Below, piece after piece: positions 1-8,739 of a stretch of DNA of 46,806 nt. How positions within the stretch are numbered: the stretch's first letter is position 1; every line of letters starts with the position of its first letter. The position numbers and the translations under genes are program-made. The notes below the pieces were generated by a model. The model saw nothing but the letters and a program-made list of their open reading frames with translations, was not told the origin of the DNA and searched no databases. This DNA is from Gammaproteobacteria bacterium (lineage in GTDB: Bacteria > Pseudomonadota > Gammaproteobacteria > Ga0077536). Where the stretch lies: positions 1 to 46,806 of the forward strand of contig SHZJ01000028.1 of the NCBI GenBank assembly GCA_009692365.1, given 5' to 3'.

Positions 1-156
1 GCGAGCCGTGAAGATTAGACCGTGGCCAAAGAGAGCCGTCCGCACCTCGACCAGCGGGCCGCGCCCGCAACCCGCATCAAAGTAGCTGACGTACAGCCTG
101 CGGTGGAACGACAGACGCCGGCCTGACCGCTGGGGGCGCCGGCTGCGCGGCAGATT

Positions 157-1356
157 TCAGCGAAATTTGTCGGAAAAATGCGGGAAAACCTGCCTTGCGG
201 CCAATTCCACCGAGCGCAGAAGCGCGCGCTGGTGCACCAGTTCGTTGGCAGTAAACAGCCACAGGTATTCCACCGGATTTTGCGCAAATGCCGCTTCGAA
301 CTGCCGACACACGGTGTCGGGGCTGCCGCAGAACAGGAGCTGGCGGTCGATATAAGCCGGCACATTATTGGGAATTTCGTCTGGCGCCTCACCCGCGCGG
401 CCAATCACGATATTGAAGCCAAACATGCTGAAGAAGTATCGCCATTCAAACATGGCCGATTCGGCGATCACCCGCGCCTCGGCGTCCGTGTCGGCCACCA
501 CCAGGTAGCGCGCGAAGCCGATGCCTTCGCCGCGGCGCCGGGTCACGCCGTGCGCCGCCCAGCCACGTTGGGCGGCGTCGAGTTGCGCGCTCACCAAGCC
601 CGGATCGGTCACGATGCCGACCGGCACAATGCCGCGGCTGGCCGCGAGTTCGATGGATAGTTCCGAAATGCTGAAAGGCTCAAACATCGGCGGATAGGGC
701 CGCTGAAAAGTACGTGGCGCAATGCCCACTTCGGTCACCCGCCCTTGCGCATCCAAGCCGCGGCCCATTTCGCGCGTGTACTGTTTGGGTGGCCAGTCAA
801 TATTGGGCGGGGGGATTTGCCAATGTTTGCCGTGGTGCGAAAAAGTCTCATGGCCCCAAGCTTTGAGAATAATTTCCAGATGCTCATCGTAGAGTTCGCG
901 CTTAGCCTGGGTGTAGGCTTCTGGATCGGTAATGTTGTCGGCGATGCCGGGATAATGCTGGCCAAAAACATTCAGCCAACGCGCCTGAATGCCGCGGGCG
1001 AACCCTGCGAAGGCGCGGCCCTGCGTCATTTGATCCACCATGGCGATGTCTTCGGCGACGCGCAGCGGGTTATGCGCCGGCAAAACGTAACCCAAGGCCC
1101 CGTGACGAATGCGCTGGGTTTTAAGCCCCAGATAAACATTGAGCAGCGCCGGATTGTTGGAAGTTGTCATCCCCTCGATGGACAGATGGTGTTCGGTGAA
1201 AGCCAGACCGTAATAGCCGAGCCCATCACAGCACTGCGCGAACTCCGTCAAGTCCACCAGCATGCGCTGGTAGAGGTCGCTGCGTTGGCCTGCCAAACCC
1301 TGAAACAACTCTTCTTGATTGCCGATCGTGGGCGGCAGAAAAAATCCCACTTCCAT
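157..1356 (-). CDS. Luciferase-like (LLM class) flavin-dependent monooxygenase
   Basis: A 399-residue bacterial luciferase-like monooxygenase, a TIM-barrel family that uses reduced FMN (or F420) and O2 to oxidise small organic substrates. The N-terminus MEVGFFLPP is a typical first barrel strand. TEHH at residues 54-57 and AEDIAMVDQMTQGR at 101-114 are family hallmarks. The ATG start follows a good ribosome site (GAAGGAAG on the minus strand). The gene lies about 130 bp downstream of the GMC oxidoreductase on the same strand and could be co-transcribed with it. The substrate cannot be told from sequence. It is longer than the other three LLM proteins in the window and not an obvious duplicate of them. 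The family call is firm and the role is open. Confidence 0.88.
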   Translation of the reverse strand: MEVGFFLPPTIGNQEELFQGLAGQRSDLYQRMLVDLTEFAQCCDGLGYYGLAFTEHHLSIEGMTTSNNPALLNVYLGLKTQRIRHGALGYVLPAHNPLRVAEDIAMVDQMTQGRAFAGFARGIQARWLNVFGQHYPGIADNITDPEAYTQAKRELYDEHLEIILKAWGHETFSHHGKHWQIPPPNIDWPPKQYTREMGRGLDAQGRVTEVGIAPRTFQRPYPPMFEPFSISELSIELAASRGIVPVGIVTDPGLVSAQLDAAQRGWAAHGVTRRRGEGIGFARYLVVADTDAEARVIAESAMFEWRYFFSMFGFNIVIGRAGEAPDEIPNNVPAYIDRQLLFCGSPDTVCRQFEAAFAQNPVEYLWLFTANELVHQRALLRSVELAARQVFPHFSDKFR

Positions 1357-1488
1357 GCGTAGCTTCCTTCACGTTAATTGCGACTCAGAGCGAGTTGCGG
1401 CCGCGGGGCTAGCCCTAAAGTGCTGGCCGTGAACTCGGCGGGGGCATAGCCCGCTGCCACTCGCCGCGCCCGCCCACCGTGGCGGCCC

Positions 1489-3069
1489 TTACAACTCCCC
1501 GGCGCTCAGGCGCGCGGCAATGTGTTCGGCCTGCCGAATCGCCAGCGTGACGATAGTCAGCGTGGGATTTACCGCCGCACCGCTGGTGTATTGACTGCCG
1601 TCGGAAATAAACAGATTAGGGATATCGTGCGTTTGCCCGTGGGCATTCACCACGCCCTCAGACGCCTTCGCGCTCATACGGCAAGTGCCCATATTGTGCG
1701 TGGAGGGATAGGGTGGCGCGAGGAAGACACGCGTAGCACCAACCGACTCGTACAAAGCTTTGCCCTGTTTGAAGCCGTGTTCGCGCATGGCCACATCGTT
1801 GGGATGGTCGTCGTAATGCACATGCGGCACGGGCAGACCCCATTGGTCTTTTTTAGACGTGTTGAGGGTGACGCGATTGCTCTCCTGCGGCATGTCTTCG
1901 CCCACGACCCACAGGCCCGCCAGATGGTCGTAGCCGTCCATAATCGCGGCGAAATCTGGGCCCCATTCGCCGGGTGCGATAAAGGCGGCCGCGAAGGGCA
2001 GCCCTACCGCAACCGTTTCCAGCTCATAGCCCGCCACAAAACCACGTTTAGGATCGTGGTGGCTTTCGTCCTGAATGATCCCCGCCATGGTGGTGCCGCG
2101 ATACATGTGCACCGGCTCGGGCATCACTGCGAAGACCGATCCGGTGGTATGCCGCAGGTAGTTTCGACCCACCTGCCCGGACGAATTAGCCAGACCATCG
2201 GGATATTTAGCGGACGCCGAGAGCAGTAACAAGCGCGGCGTTTCGATGGAATTGCCGGCCACGCACACGAGCCGTGCGCGTTGCCGCTGCGGGTGCCCTT
2301 GGGCGTCGAAATACACCACCCCGGTGACCCGGCCTTGGGCGTCGTGCTCGATCTGGCTGACGTGCGCTTGGCTCCGCAATTCGCAGTGACCGGTTTGGAT
2401 GGCCGCCGGAATTTCCGTATACAGCGTGGACCACTTCGCGCCCATCTTGCAGCCTTGGAAACAAAAGCCTAGCTGCTGGCAGGCCGGACGACCGGCGCGT
2501 GGTCGCGAATTAATCGCCATGCGGCCGGTGTGACAGTGCTCGTAACCCAGCTTTTGCGCGCCGTTGTAGAGCACTTTGAAATTATTATTACCCGGGAGGC
2601 CCGGAATATCGTTGGTGCGGGTCACCCCGAGTTTGTCTTCGGCCCGCGCGTAATAGGGTTCGAGTTCTGTCAGGGTGAGCGGCCAGTCCAGCAGATTAGC
2701 GCCCGCAACGGTGCCATAGGTGGTGCGCGCTTTGAACTCGTGTTCGCGAAACCGCAAGCTCGCCCCGGCCCAGTGGGTGGTGGTGCCGCCGACGGTCTTG
2801 CAGATCCAGGTAGGCAAGTTGGGAAAATCTTTCGCCAAGCGAAAGCTGCCGGAGGTGGTGCGCAAGTCGCGCCACGCGAGCTGATTAAACGAGGCCCATT
2901 CGTCGTTCACGTAGGTGGACGTAGATTGCTGCGTGCCGGCTTCCAGTAAGACGACATCGACCCCGCGCTGGGCGAGTTCATTCGCTAGCGTGCCGCCGCC
3001 CGCGCCGGATCCGATGATGACGACAACCCCGGCGTCGTCCTGGGCATAGGTTTTCGTGCTTACGGCCAT
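1489..3069 (-). CDS. GMC family FAD oxidoreductase (gluconate dehydrogenase large-subunit type)
   Basis: A flavoprotein of the glucose-methanol-choline oxidoreductase family, about 526 residues with the start chosen here. The FAD dinucleotide motif GSGAGGG begins at residue 20 and LLEAG, the end of the ADP-binding fold, follows at about 41. The C-terminal active-site pair is present: His458 in HNMGTCRMS and Asn501 in NPTLTIVTLA. I chose the ATG at 3069 because it overlaps the stop of the upstream partner gene by 10 bp; an in-frame ATG at 3108 would add 13 unconserved residues inside the partner. Together with the Tat-exported partner it resembles the membrane-associated periplasmic gluconate/sorbitol-type dehydrogenases that feed electrons to a cytochrome c subunit. 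No cytochrome gene is nearby. The substrate is unknown. Confidence 0.88.
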   Translation of the reverse strand: MAVSTKTYAQDDAGVVVIIGSGAGGGTLANELAQRGVDVVLLEAGTQQSTSTYVNDEWASFNQLAWRDLRTTSGSFRLAKDFPNLPTWICKTVGGTTTHWAGASLRFREHEFKARTTYGTVAGANLLDWPLTLTELEPYYARAEDKLGVTRTNDIPGLPGNNNFKVLYNGAQKLGYEHCHTGRMAINSRPRAGRPACQQLGFCFQGCKMGAKWSTLYTEIPAAIQTGHCELRSQAHVSQIEHDAQGRVTGVVYFDAQGHPQRQRARLVCVAGNSIETPRLLLLSASAKYPDGLANSSGQVGRNYLRHTTGSVFAVMPEPVHMYRGTTMAGIIQDESHHDPKRGFVAGYELETVAVGLPFAAAFIAPGEWGPDFAAIMDGYDHLAGLWVVGEDMPQESNRVTLNTSKKDQWGLPVPHVHYDDHPNDVAMREHGFKQGKALYESVGATRVFLAPPYPSTHNMGTCRMSAKASEGVVNAHGQTHDIPNLFISDGSQYTSGAAVNPTLTIVTLAIRQAEHIAARLSAGEL

Positions 3070-3644
3070 TTTGCTGGGCTCGCTGCCGCCGGGGGTGCCG
3101 GCAGCCATTGCAAATCGTTAAAGCCGCGATTGAGATAACCACCTTTGCTAAAAGACTCGCCCTCGTAGCCGAAATGGGCAAACGCCATATCGTTGTTGTA
3201 GAGCGCGACCACGGCGGTGGAGCGGATTTTCTCGAAGAACGGCTGGCCGGCGATGCGCGTCACCTCGGCCAACTGCCCCGCGGGCGGCAGCGCCAGCCAG
3301 TCGCCGCCGGCCGCAGCATCGAGCGCAACCACGCCTGCCTGCAGCATTTTGCCGAGTGCCAGGTCGGTTTTCGCCGCTTCATCCAGCGCCTTCACCACCA
3401 AAGCGTACACCGCATCGTCTAGCTTGGCGTGCGGGAAAATGTGGCGGGTCACGGTGAGGATCGTCTGACCGGTGTGTGCATCCAGCGTGCCTAAGGGCAG
3501 TGCCCACGCGCACGACGGCGCGAGTGCGACCAGCGCGGTACTGGTCGCCCAGAGCGTGCCGCCCAAGGCCGCAGCCCCAGCCAGAAAACGGCGACGGGCG
3601 GGCTGGAAGTCGGGTTGCTCAGGGGCGAGAGATGAATTCGACAT
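3060..3644 (-). CDS. Gluconate 2-dehydrogenase subunit 3 family protein, Tat-exported
   Basis: A 194-residue small subunit of the type that accompanies GMC dehydrogenases. A twin-arginine signal is visible: ARRRFLAGAA at residues 16-25, then a hydrophobic stretch ending near AWA (46-48), the likely cleavage site. The mature part has the subunit-3 pattern of a short helical domain, with ILTVTRHIFPHAKLDD early on. In this family the Tat signal of the small subunit carries the folded FAD subunit across the membrane, and the GMC partner here has no signal of its own. The two genes overlap by 10 bp, so translational coupling is likely. The annotation rests on the signal, the neighbour and the family pattern. 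Confidence 0.82.
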   Translation of the reverse strand: MSNSSLAPEQPDFQPARRRFLAGAAALGGTLWATSTALVALAPSCAWALPLGTLDAHTGQTILTVTRHIFPHAKLDDAVYALVVKALDEAAKTDLALGKMLQAGVVALDAAAGGDWLALPPAGQLAEVTRIAGQPFFEKIRSTAVVALYNNDMAFAHFGYEGESFSKGGYLNRGFNDLQWLPAPPAAASPAKWP

Positions 3645-3930
3645 ACGGCATCCCCACTTAAAATGGAAGCGAGGCCCAGACTGTAGCGGTGAGTGGAGCC
3701 GCCGAATAGGGGCCGGTGGAAATCAGCTGAGCGCTGTTTGCCTTGCTGCTTTGCAGCGCGCCAAAGAAAGCAACGCGGTATGGCCGCGGTTTGCAGCGCA
3801 CGCTGGCGCGGCTGGCGGCGTGTTGGTTGCCGCCGCCAGACCAGCAGCCTTAGGCACCAGCCGCACAGTTGCGGCGCACGCGCCATGACATTATCCCAGC
3901 ATCACCATCCAAGCATCGCCGCCCGCCCGG

Positions 3931-6147
3931 TTAGTCGCGCGCGGCGGCGGCCGTGGCAGCTGCTTTTAACTCGCGGCGTCGCCGATGCAGCACCGGTTCG
4001 GTGTAGCCGTTGGGCTGATGCACGCCGCCGAACACCAGTTCACAGGCCGCCTGAAAAGCCACCGATTCGTCGAAATTAGTGGCCATCGGCTGATAGCCCG
4101 GTTCGTTGGCGTTCTGACGGTCCACCACCACCGCCATGCGCTTGAAAGTTTCCAGCACGTGTCGCCGGCGCACGTAGTCGTGGCGCAGCCAGTTGGCAAT
4201 ATGCTGGCTGGAAATTCGCAGCGTGGCGCGGTCTTCCATCAGGCCAACATCGTTGATGTCCGGCACTTTCGAACACCCGATGCCCAGATCTATCCAGCGC
4301 ACGACGTAGCCCAGAATGCCTTGGCAGTTGTTGTCGAGTTCAGCCTGCACCTGCTCGCGGGTCAGTGGCGTGTCGCCCAGCAGCGGGATGGTGAGGATGT
4401 CTTGCAAGCTGGCACGCGGGCGATTTTTCAGCTGATTTTGCACCGCCCACACATCCACTGCGTGATAGTGCATGGCATGTAAGGTCGCCGCCGTGGGTGA
4501 GGGTACCCACGCCGTGCTGGCGCCGGCTTGCAGATGCGCCCCTTTGCTGTTGACCATTTCGTACATCAAATCGGGCTTGGGCCACATGCCCTTGCCAATC
4601 TGCGCCTTCCCTTGCAACCCGCAGGCGAGGCCCACGTCCACGTTCCAGTTCTCGTAAGCCTGCATCCATTTCTCTTGTCGCATGGCCTCCTTACGCACCA
4701 TCACGCCCGCTTCCATACAGGTATGGATTTCGTCACCGGTGCGATCCAGAAAACCTGTGTTGATAAAAATGAGGCGCTCGCGGGCGACCCGGATGCATTC
4801 TTTGAGATTGACTGTGGTGCGGCGCTCCTCGTCCATCACGCCGATTTTTAACGTATACCGCGCCAGCCCCAGCAGGTCTTCTACGCGGTCAAACAGTGCA
4901 CAAGCAAACGCAACTTCTTCTGGGCCGTGCATTTTAGGTTTGACGATGTACATGGAACCGGCGCGCGAGTTGCGGCGCGTGCCAATGCCCCGCAGGTCGA
5001 ACAGCGCGATGGTGGCGGTGATGACGGCGTCGAGGATGCCCTCAGGCACTTCCTCGCCCTTGAGCAACATGGCTTCGTTGGTCATGAGATGTCCCACATT
5101 ACGCACGATCAGCAGCGCACGGCCGTGGCGGGTAATGGGCTGGCCCTGCGGATCCAGAAAGCGCCGGTCCGGGGCCAGCGTGCGCGTGTAAGGCTTGCCG
5201 TTCTTCTCAAAAGTGTCCGTCAGCGTGCCCTTCATCAAACCCAACCAACTGCGATAAACCTCAGTTTTATCGGCACCGTCGGCGGCGGCCACGGAGTCTT
5301 CGCAGTCCTGAATGGTGGTCACTGCACTTTCCAGTACCACATCTTTCACGTGGGCCAGATCCGCCCCACCCACCGGGTGCGCGGGGTCGATTTGAATGAT
5401 GAGATGCAGGCCGTTATTGCACAGCAGGATTTCGCTAGGGCCTAGTGGGTCGCCGTTGTAGCCCACAAACTTCTCCGGGTGGGCGAGGCCGACCTGCGTG
5501 CCGTCTTGCAGGCTGACCGCCAGGCCGGCGGCGCGCACGCGGTACGCGACAGCCTGCGCATGCGAGCCTGTCGCCAGGGGCGCGGCGCGGTCCAGCAGGT
5601 CGCGCGCATAGGCGATCACGCGCGCCCCACGCAGCGGGTTATACAGTGCTGTTTTCTGCGCCTCCGCGGTGTGCGGGATGACATCCGAGCCGTAGAGGGC
5701 GTCGTAGAGCGAACCCCAACGCGCGTTGGTCGCATTCAGGGCGTAGCGTGGGTTTTTGACCGGCACCACCAACTGCGGCCCCGCGAGGGTCGCTATTTCT
5801 TCGTCCACTTGCTGCGGATTGATCGTGAAATCGGCGCCTTCCGGCAGCAAATAGCCAATTTTCTCGAGAAATTCCCGATACCGCGCGGCATCGTGCGGTG
5901 CATCGCAGCGCGACTGGTGCCAGGTATCAATTTCCGCCTGCAGCTTGTAGCGCTTGAGCAACAGGATATTGTTCTTGGGGGCGAGGTCGGTGATGAGGTC
6001 TTCGAACTTCATCCAATAGGTGGCGGCATCGATACCCAGCTCGGGCAGGATTTCGTCGACCACCAACCGATACAGCGGGCGCGAGATTTCGAGGTGGCCC
6101 TGATTAACGGGAATATGGGTGGCAGCGGTCGAGCTACTGGAGGTCAT
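3931..6147 (-). CDS. glcB: Malate synthase G
   Basis: Malate synthase G condenses glyoxylate with acetyl-CoA to malate, the second step of the glyoxylate shunt and the route for glyoxylate or glycolate use. The 738-residue product matches the usual 720-740 residues of the monomeric G isoform, not the ~530-residue A isoform. Recognisable family stretches are [52 protein letters not shown] and [12 protein letters not shown]; the Asp of the last (residue 639) aligns with the catalytic base of the E. coli enzyme. I start at the ATG at 6147 (MTSSSSTA), preceded by AAAGAG; an in-frame ATG at 6237 would add an atypical 30-residue leader. The gene stands alone, divergent from the next cluster. No isocitrate lyase is in the window. 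Confidence 0.96.
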   Translation of the reverse strand: MTSSSSTAATHIPVNQGHLEISRPLYRLVVDEILPELGIDAATYWMKFEDLITDLAPKNNILLLKRYKLQAEIDTWHQSRCDAPHDAARYREFLEKIGYLLPEGADFTINPQQVDEEIATLAGPQLVVPVKNPRYALNATNARWGSLYDALYGSDVIPHTAEAQKTALYNPLRGARVIAYARDLLDRAAPLATGSHAQAVAYRVRAAGLAVSLQDGTQVGLAHPEKFVGYNGDPLGPSEILLCNNGLHLIIQIDPAHPVGGADLAHVKDVVLESAVTTIQDCEDSVAAADGADKTEVYRSWLGLMKGTLTDTFEKNGKPYTRTLAPDRRFLDPQGQPITRHGRALLIVRNVGHLMTNEAMLLKGEEVPEGILDAVITATIALFDLRGIGTRRNSRAGSMYIVKPKMHGPEEVAFACALFDRVEDLLGLARYTLKIGVMDEERRTTVNLKECIRVARERLIFINTGFLDRTGDEIHTCMEAGVMVRKEAMRQEKWMQAYENWNVDVGLACGLQGKAQIGKGMWPKPDLMYEMVNSKGAHLQAGASTAWVPSPTAATLHAMHYHAVDVWAVQNQLKNRPRASLQDILTIPLLGDTPLTREQVQAELDNNCQGILGYVVRWIDLGIGCSKVPDINDVGLMEDRATLRISSQHIANWLRHDYVRRRHVLETFKRMAVVVDRQNANEPGYQPMATNFDESVAFQAACELVFGGVHQPNGYTEPVLHRRRRELKAAATAAAARD

Positions 6148-6272
6148 AAAGTGTTCTCTTTGCGGGAAGTCTGAGCGCCCGAGTTTAACGGCTCTCGGGT
6201 CTGATTTCCCCCGCCCCGAAAACGCCGCGCCGGGCACTGCGCCTAGGCCCGCGAACGGTGTAGATTGCCCAC

Positions 6273-7214
6273 ATGAAACACCTCAGCCCACCGGCCGCTT
6301 GCGGCATTTTGCTGGTCTTCGCCGGTGTGCTCCTGGCGGGCTGTCGCAGCGAACAAACTCGCCCCGTGTACCGCGACAACGATGTTCGCGTGCAGGCGGT
6401 GTTGGCGGCCGAGCAAAAGCGCGCCGAGGCGCAGGCCCACGAACGGGCTCCCCCGCCACCCGCAAGCGCCCCCGCCACCCCCGAGCTACCCAGCACAAAC
6501 CCGCCCGCCACCCCGGGCGGCGAGGCTCAGGCCGCCAGCGCGCCCGCCGCCGCGCCACCATCTCAAGCGCCCAGCGCGCGCGGCGCTTATGTGGAAATGA
6601 CCGAAACCCCGGCCGGCGCCCCACCGCCCGCCCCCCGCCCCGCCGTGCCGAGCGCCACCCCGGTCGCGGGCGGCGGCAGCGGCGGCAATGTGCCGCATGA
6701 CCGCCCAGCGAGTTCGCTCACCGGCACCACCGCACCACCCACCGGGGCATCGGGCCGACTTGGGCCGGCCGGCACCAACCCGCCCGTGCGGGGGGTCAGC
6801 GCGCCGCAAGGACGCCCCATGAGTGCGGTCGCGGCCAGCGAACTGGACACTAAACGGGCGGCGTTCGAACGCTTGATGGGGCAAGCACAGCAGGCGGCCG
6901 ACGCGGAGAAAGCCGCGGCCCTGACGAGCGGCGCGCGCGAGGCGACGCCGGCGAGCGCCGGTGGGCAGCTGGCGCCCGGCGGATATGGTGCCGGCGGCGC
7001 GGCTGGGCTCTCGACTGGCCTGGGGGCCTCACCGGATTTAAGCGGCGTCACGCAGGGCAATCCGCGCCTGGGCGGGCCCTCGGCGGTGCAGGCCAGCGAC
7101 TACGCTGATGAGGACATCGTGGCCCGGCAACTGCGCGAAGCCGCCCAAACCGAGCGCGATCCGGTGCTCCGCGAGAAGCTCTGGTTTGAATATCGCCAGT
7201 ACACCCGGCCATGA
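6273..7214 (+). CDS. Proline/alanine-rich outer-envelope lipoprotein, first gene of the VWA/ExbB-like cluster
   Basis: A 313-residue protein with a lipoprotein signal: a hydrophobic segment followed by the lipobox LAGC, with Cys24 as the lipidated residue. The mature part is mostly low-complexity Pro/Ala/Gly/Thr (about 30-200), suggesting an extended spacer across the periplasm. The last ~30 residues are charged and look folded ([20 protein letters not shown], then a short basic tail). No known domain is recognisable. It opens a run of eight same-strand genes, 45 bp ahead of the TPR-like gene. Position and lipidation suggest an envelope anchor for the system encoded downstream, but this is inference. 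Confidence 0.75.
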   Translation: MKHLSPPAACGILLVFAGVLLAGCRSEQTRPVYRDNDVRVQAVLAAEQKRAEAQAHERAPPPPASAPATPELPSTNPPATPGGEAQAASAPAAAPPSQAPSARGAYVEMTETPAGAPPPAPRPAVPSATPVAGGGSGGNVPHDRPASSLTGTTAPPTGASGRLGPAGTNPPVRGVSAPQGRPMSAVAASELDTKRAAFERLMGQAQQAADAEKAAALTSGAREATPASAGGQLAPGGYGAGGAAGLSTGLGASPDLSGVTQGNPRLGGPSAVQASDYADEDIVARQLREAAQTERDPVLREKLWFEYRQYTRP

Positions 7215-7259
7215 GCCAGGCTCGGACCACCCCGGCGACTCAGCCACGAGTCATGCTGC

Positions 7260-8579
7260 GTGTCTGAATCTCCCCACGCGATCACGCCAACCCCACTGAC
7301 CCCACCACCGTCAGACGCCCCGCCGGCCGCCGCCAGCGCGGCCCGGCCCGGCGGCTGGTTTGGCACGGCCGGCACCACTCGGTGGCTGGCGCTCGGCGCT
7401 GGCGCGACGCTGGCGACGGTTTTTCTGCTAAGCAGCCGGACCCCACCCGGGCCGCTCATTGCGACCACGCCGCCAACCATCACCACCGCCAGCCAGCCCG
7501 CCAAGCCCGCTGAGCCCGCCGATCCCATTCTGTCACCGGCCGCGTTGGCGGCCGCCCGATTGGACGCGCAAAACGCGCTCGCCGCGGTGCTGGTGGCGAG
7601 TGATGCGCTGGCGGCGCAGCGGGCCAGCGAGTGGGATGCGGCGGCTTGGACGCAAGCCCAAAGCGGTCTCGCGCTAGGCGAGCGGGCCTACCGCGAAGAG
7701 CGCTATCCGGCCGCAATTCGGCACTACGCAGCGACCCGGGCAGACTTGGCCCAGCTCGCGGGACGCCTGCCAGGGCTGATTGCCGCCAGCGCCGCCGAGG
7801 GCCAGCAGGCGCTGGCGCGGGGCGACGCCGTGGCCGCGACCCGTGCTTTTACCCGCGTGCTGGCAGCCTCCCCGGCGCAGCCCCAAGCCACCATAGGTCT
7901 GGCCCGCGCCCGGCACTACGACCAAGTGCAGGCCCTGCTCGCAGAAGGCGCCGGCTATGAGCGCCTCAACGACCCCACCAAGGCGCGCACCAGCTATGGG
8001 GCGGCGCTGGCCTTGGATCCGGCAACGCCCCTGGCCACCCAGGGCTTGGCCCGGCTCGACGAGGACGCGCGGGCCGAAAGCTACGAGCTCGCGATGTCGC
8101 AGGGCTATGCCGCGCTGGCAGACGCGCGCTTCGACGCCGCCCGCGTGGCTTTTACCAAAGCCGGGCAACTGCAACCGACCGCCGAGGACGCCCGGCGGGC
8201 GCTCGCCACCACCGCACTACTCGCCAGCGCCGCTAAATTTAACGCCTACCTCACCGGTGCCACCCGCCACGAACATACGGAGCGCTGGGAGGACGCCGTG
8301 AGCGCGCTCAGCGCGGCGATGGCCATCGACCCCGACGTGGCGGCGCTAGGCGCGCGACGCGAGTACGCACGCGGCCGGGCGGCACTGGCGCGCCGCTTAC
8401 AGGCCAGCCTCCAAGACCCGGCGCAACTGCGCGAGCCAGCCAGCGCTGCGGCGGCCGCGCGCCTCCTCGAAGACGCCCGGCGCACGACCCCGTCCGGGCC
8501 CAAACTGCGGGCGCAAATCCAACAACTGGGCGGTGCCCTAAAACAAGCGCGGGAGTCCCCATCGGAAGTACAACGCTAG
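7260..8579 (+). CDS. Membrane-anchored TPR-like repeat protein
   Basis: A 439-residue protein with a proline-rich cytoplasmic N-tail, one membrane helix at about residues 41-58 (WLALGAGATLATVFLL) and a long alanine-rich helical C-part outside. Repeated stretches such as ARGDAVAATRAFTRVLAASP, DPTKARTSYGAALALDPATP and ARFDAARVAFTKAGQLQPT have the spacing and small-residue pattern of tetratricopeptide repeats, a protein-protein interaction fold. The start codon is GTG (encoding MSESPH); no ATG lies near the expected start. It is placed between the lipoprotein and the PEGA protein, and its topology (type II, periplasmic TPRs) suggests a scaffold. No closer homologue is recognised. Confidence 0.75.
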   Translation: MSESPHAITPTPLTPPPSDAPPAAASAARPGGWFGTAGTTRWLALGAGATLATVFLLSSRTPPGPLIATTPPTITTASQPAKPAEPADPILSPAALAAARLDAQNALAAVLVASDALAAQRASEWDAAAWTQAQSGLALGERAYREERYPAAIRHYAATRADLAQLAGRLPGLIAASAAEGQQALARGDAVAATRAFTRVLAASPAQPQATIGLARARHYDQVQALLAEGAGYERLNDPTKARTSYGAALALDPATPLATQGLARLDEDARAESYELAMSQGYAALADARFDAARVAFTKAGQLQPTAEDARRALATTALLASAAKFNAYLTGATRHEHTERWEDAVSALSAAMAIDPDVAALGARREYARGRAALARRLQASLQDPAQLREPASAAAAARLLEDARRTTPSGPKLRAQIQQLGGALKQARESPSEVQR

Positions 8580-8739
8580 CCGCACAAGAGCGCCCTAGCG
8601 GGGGCGCCTTCGCTATACTGCACTGGATGTTGCGCCCACTCCTCCGTTCAGCCCACACCCCCCCCTCGCGTCCGGCGCGACGCGGCGAACTCGTGCGCGG
8701 GGCGCGCGTAACCGGCAGCAGGCTTAGGCATAACCGGGC

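Noticed and set aside
745..1362. A 205-codon plus-strand open frame
   Set aside because: Exactly antisense to the luciferase-like gene and without a ribosome site or family motif.
5479..6174. A 231-codon plus-strand open frame
   Set aside because: Antisense to the well-supported malate synthase G gene.
8591..8619. A promoter with TATACT at 8614 ahead of the PEGA gene
   Set aside because: No -35-like hexamer at the expected spacing; kept out of the features.
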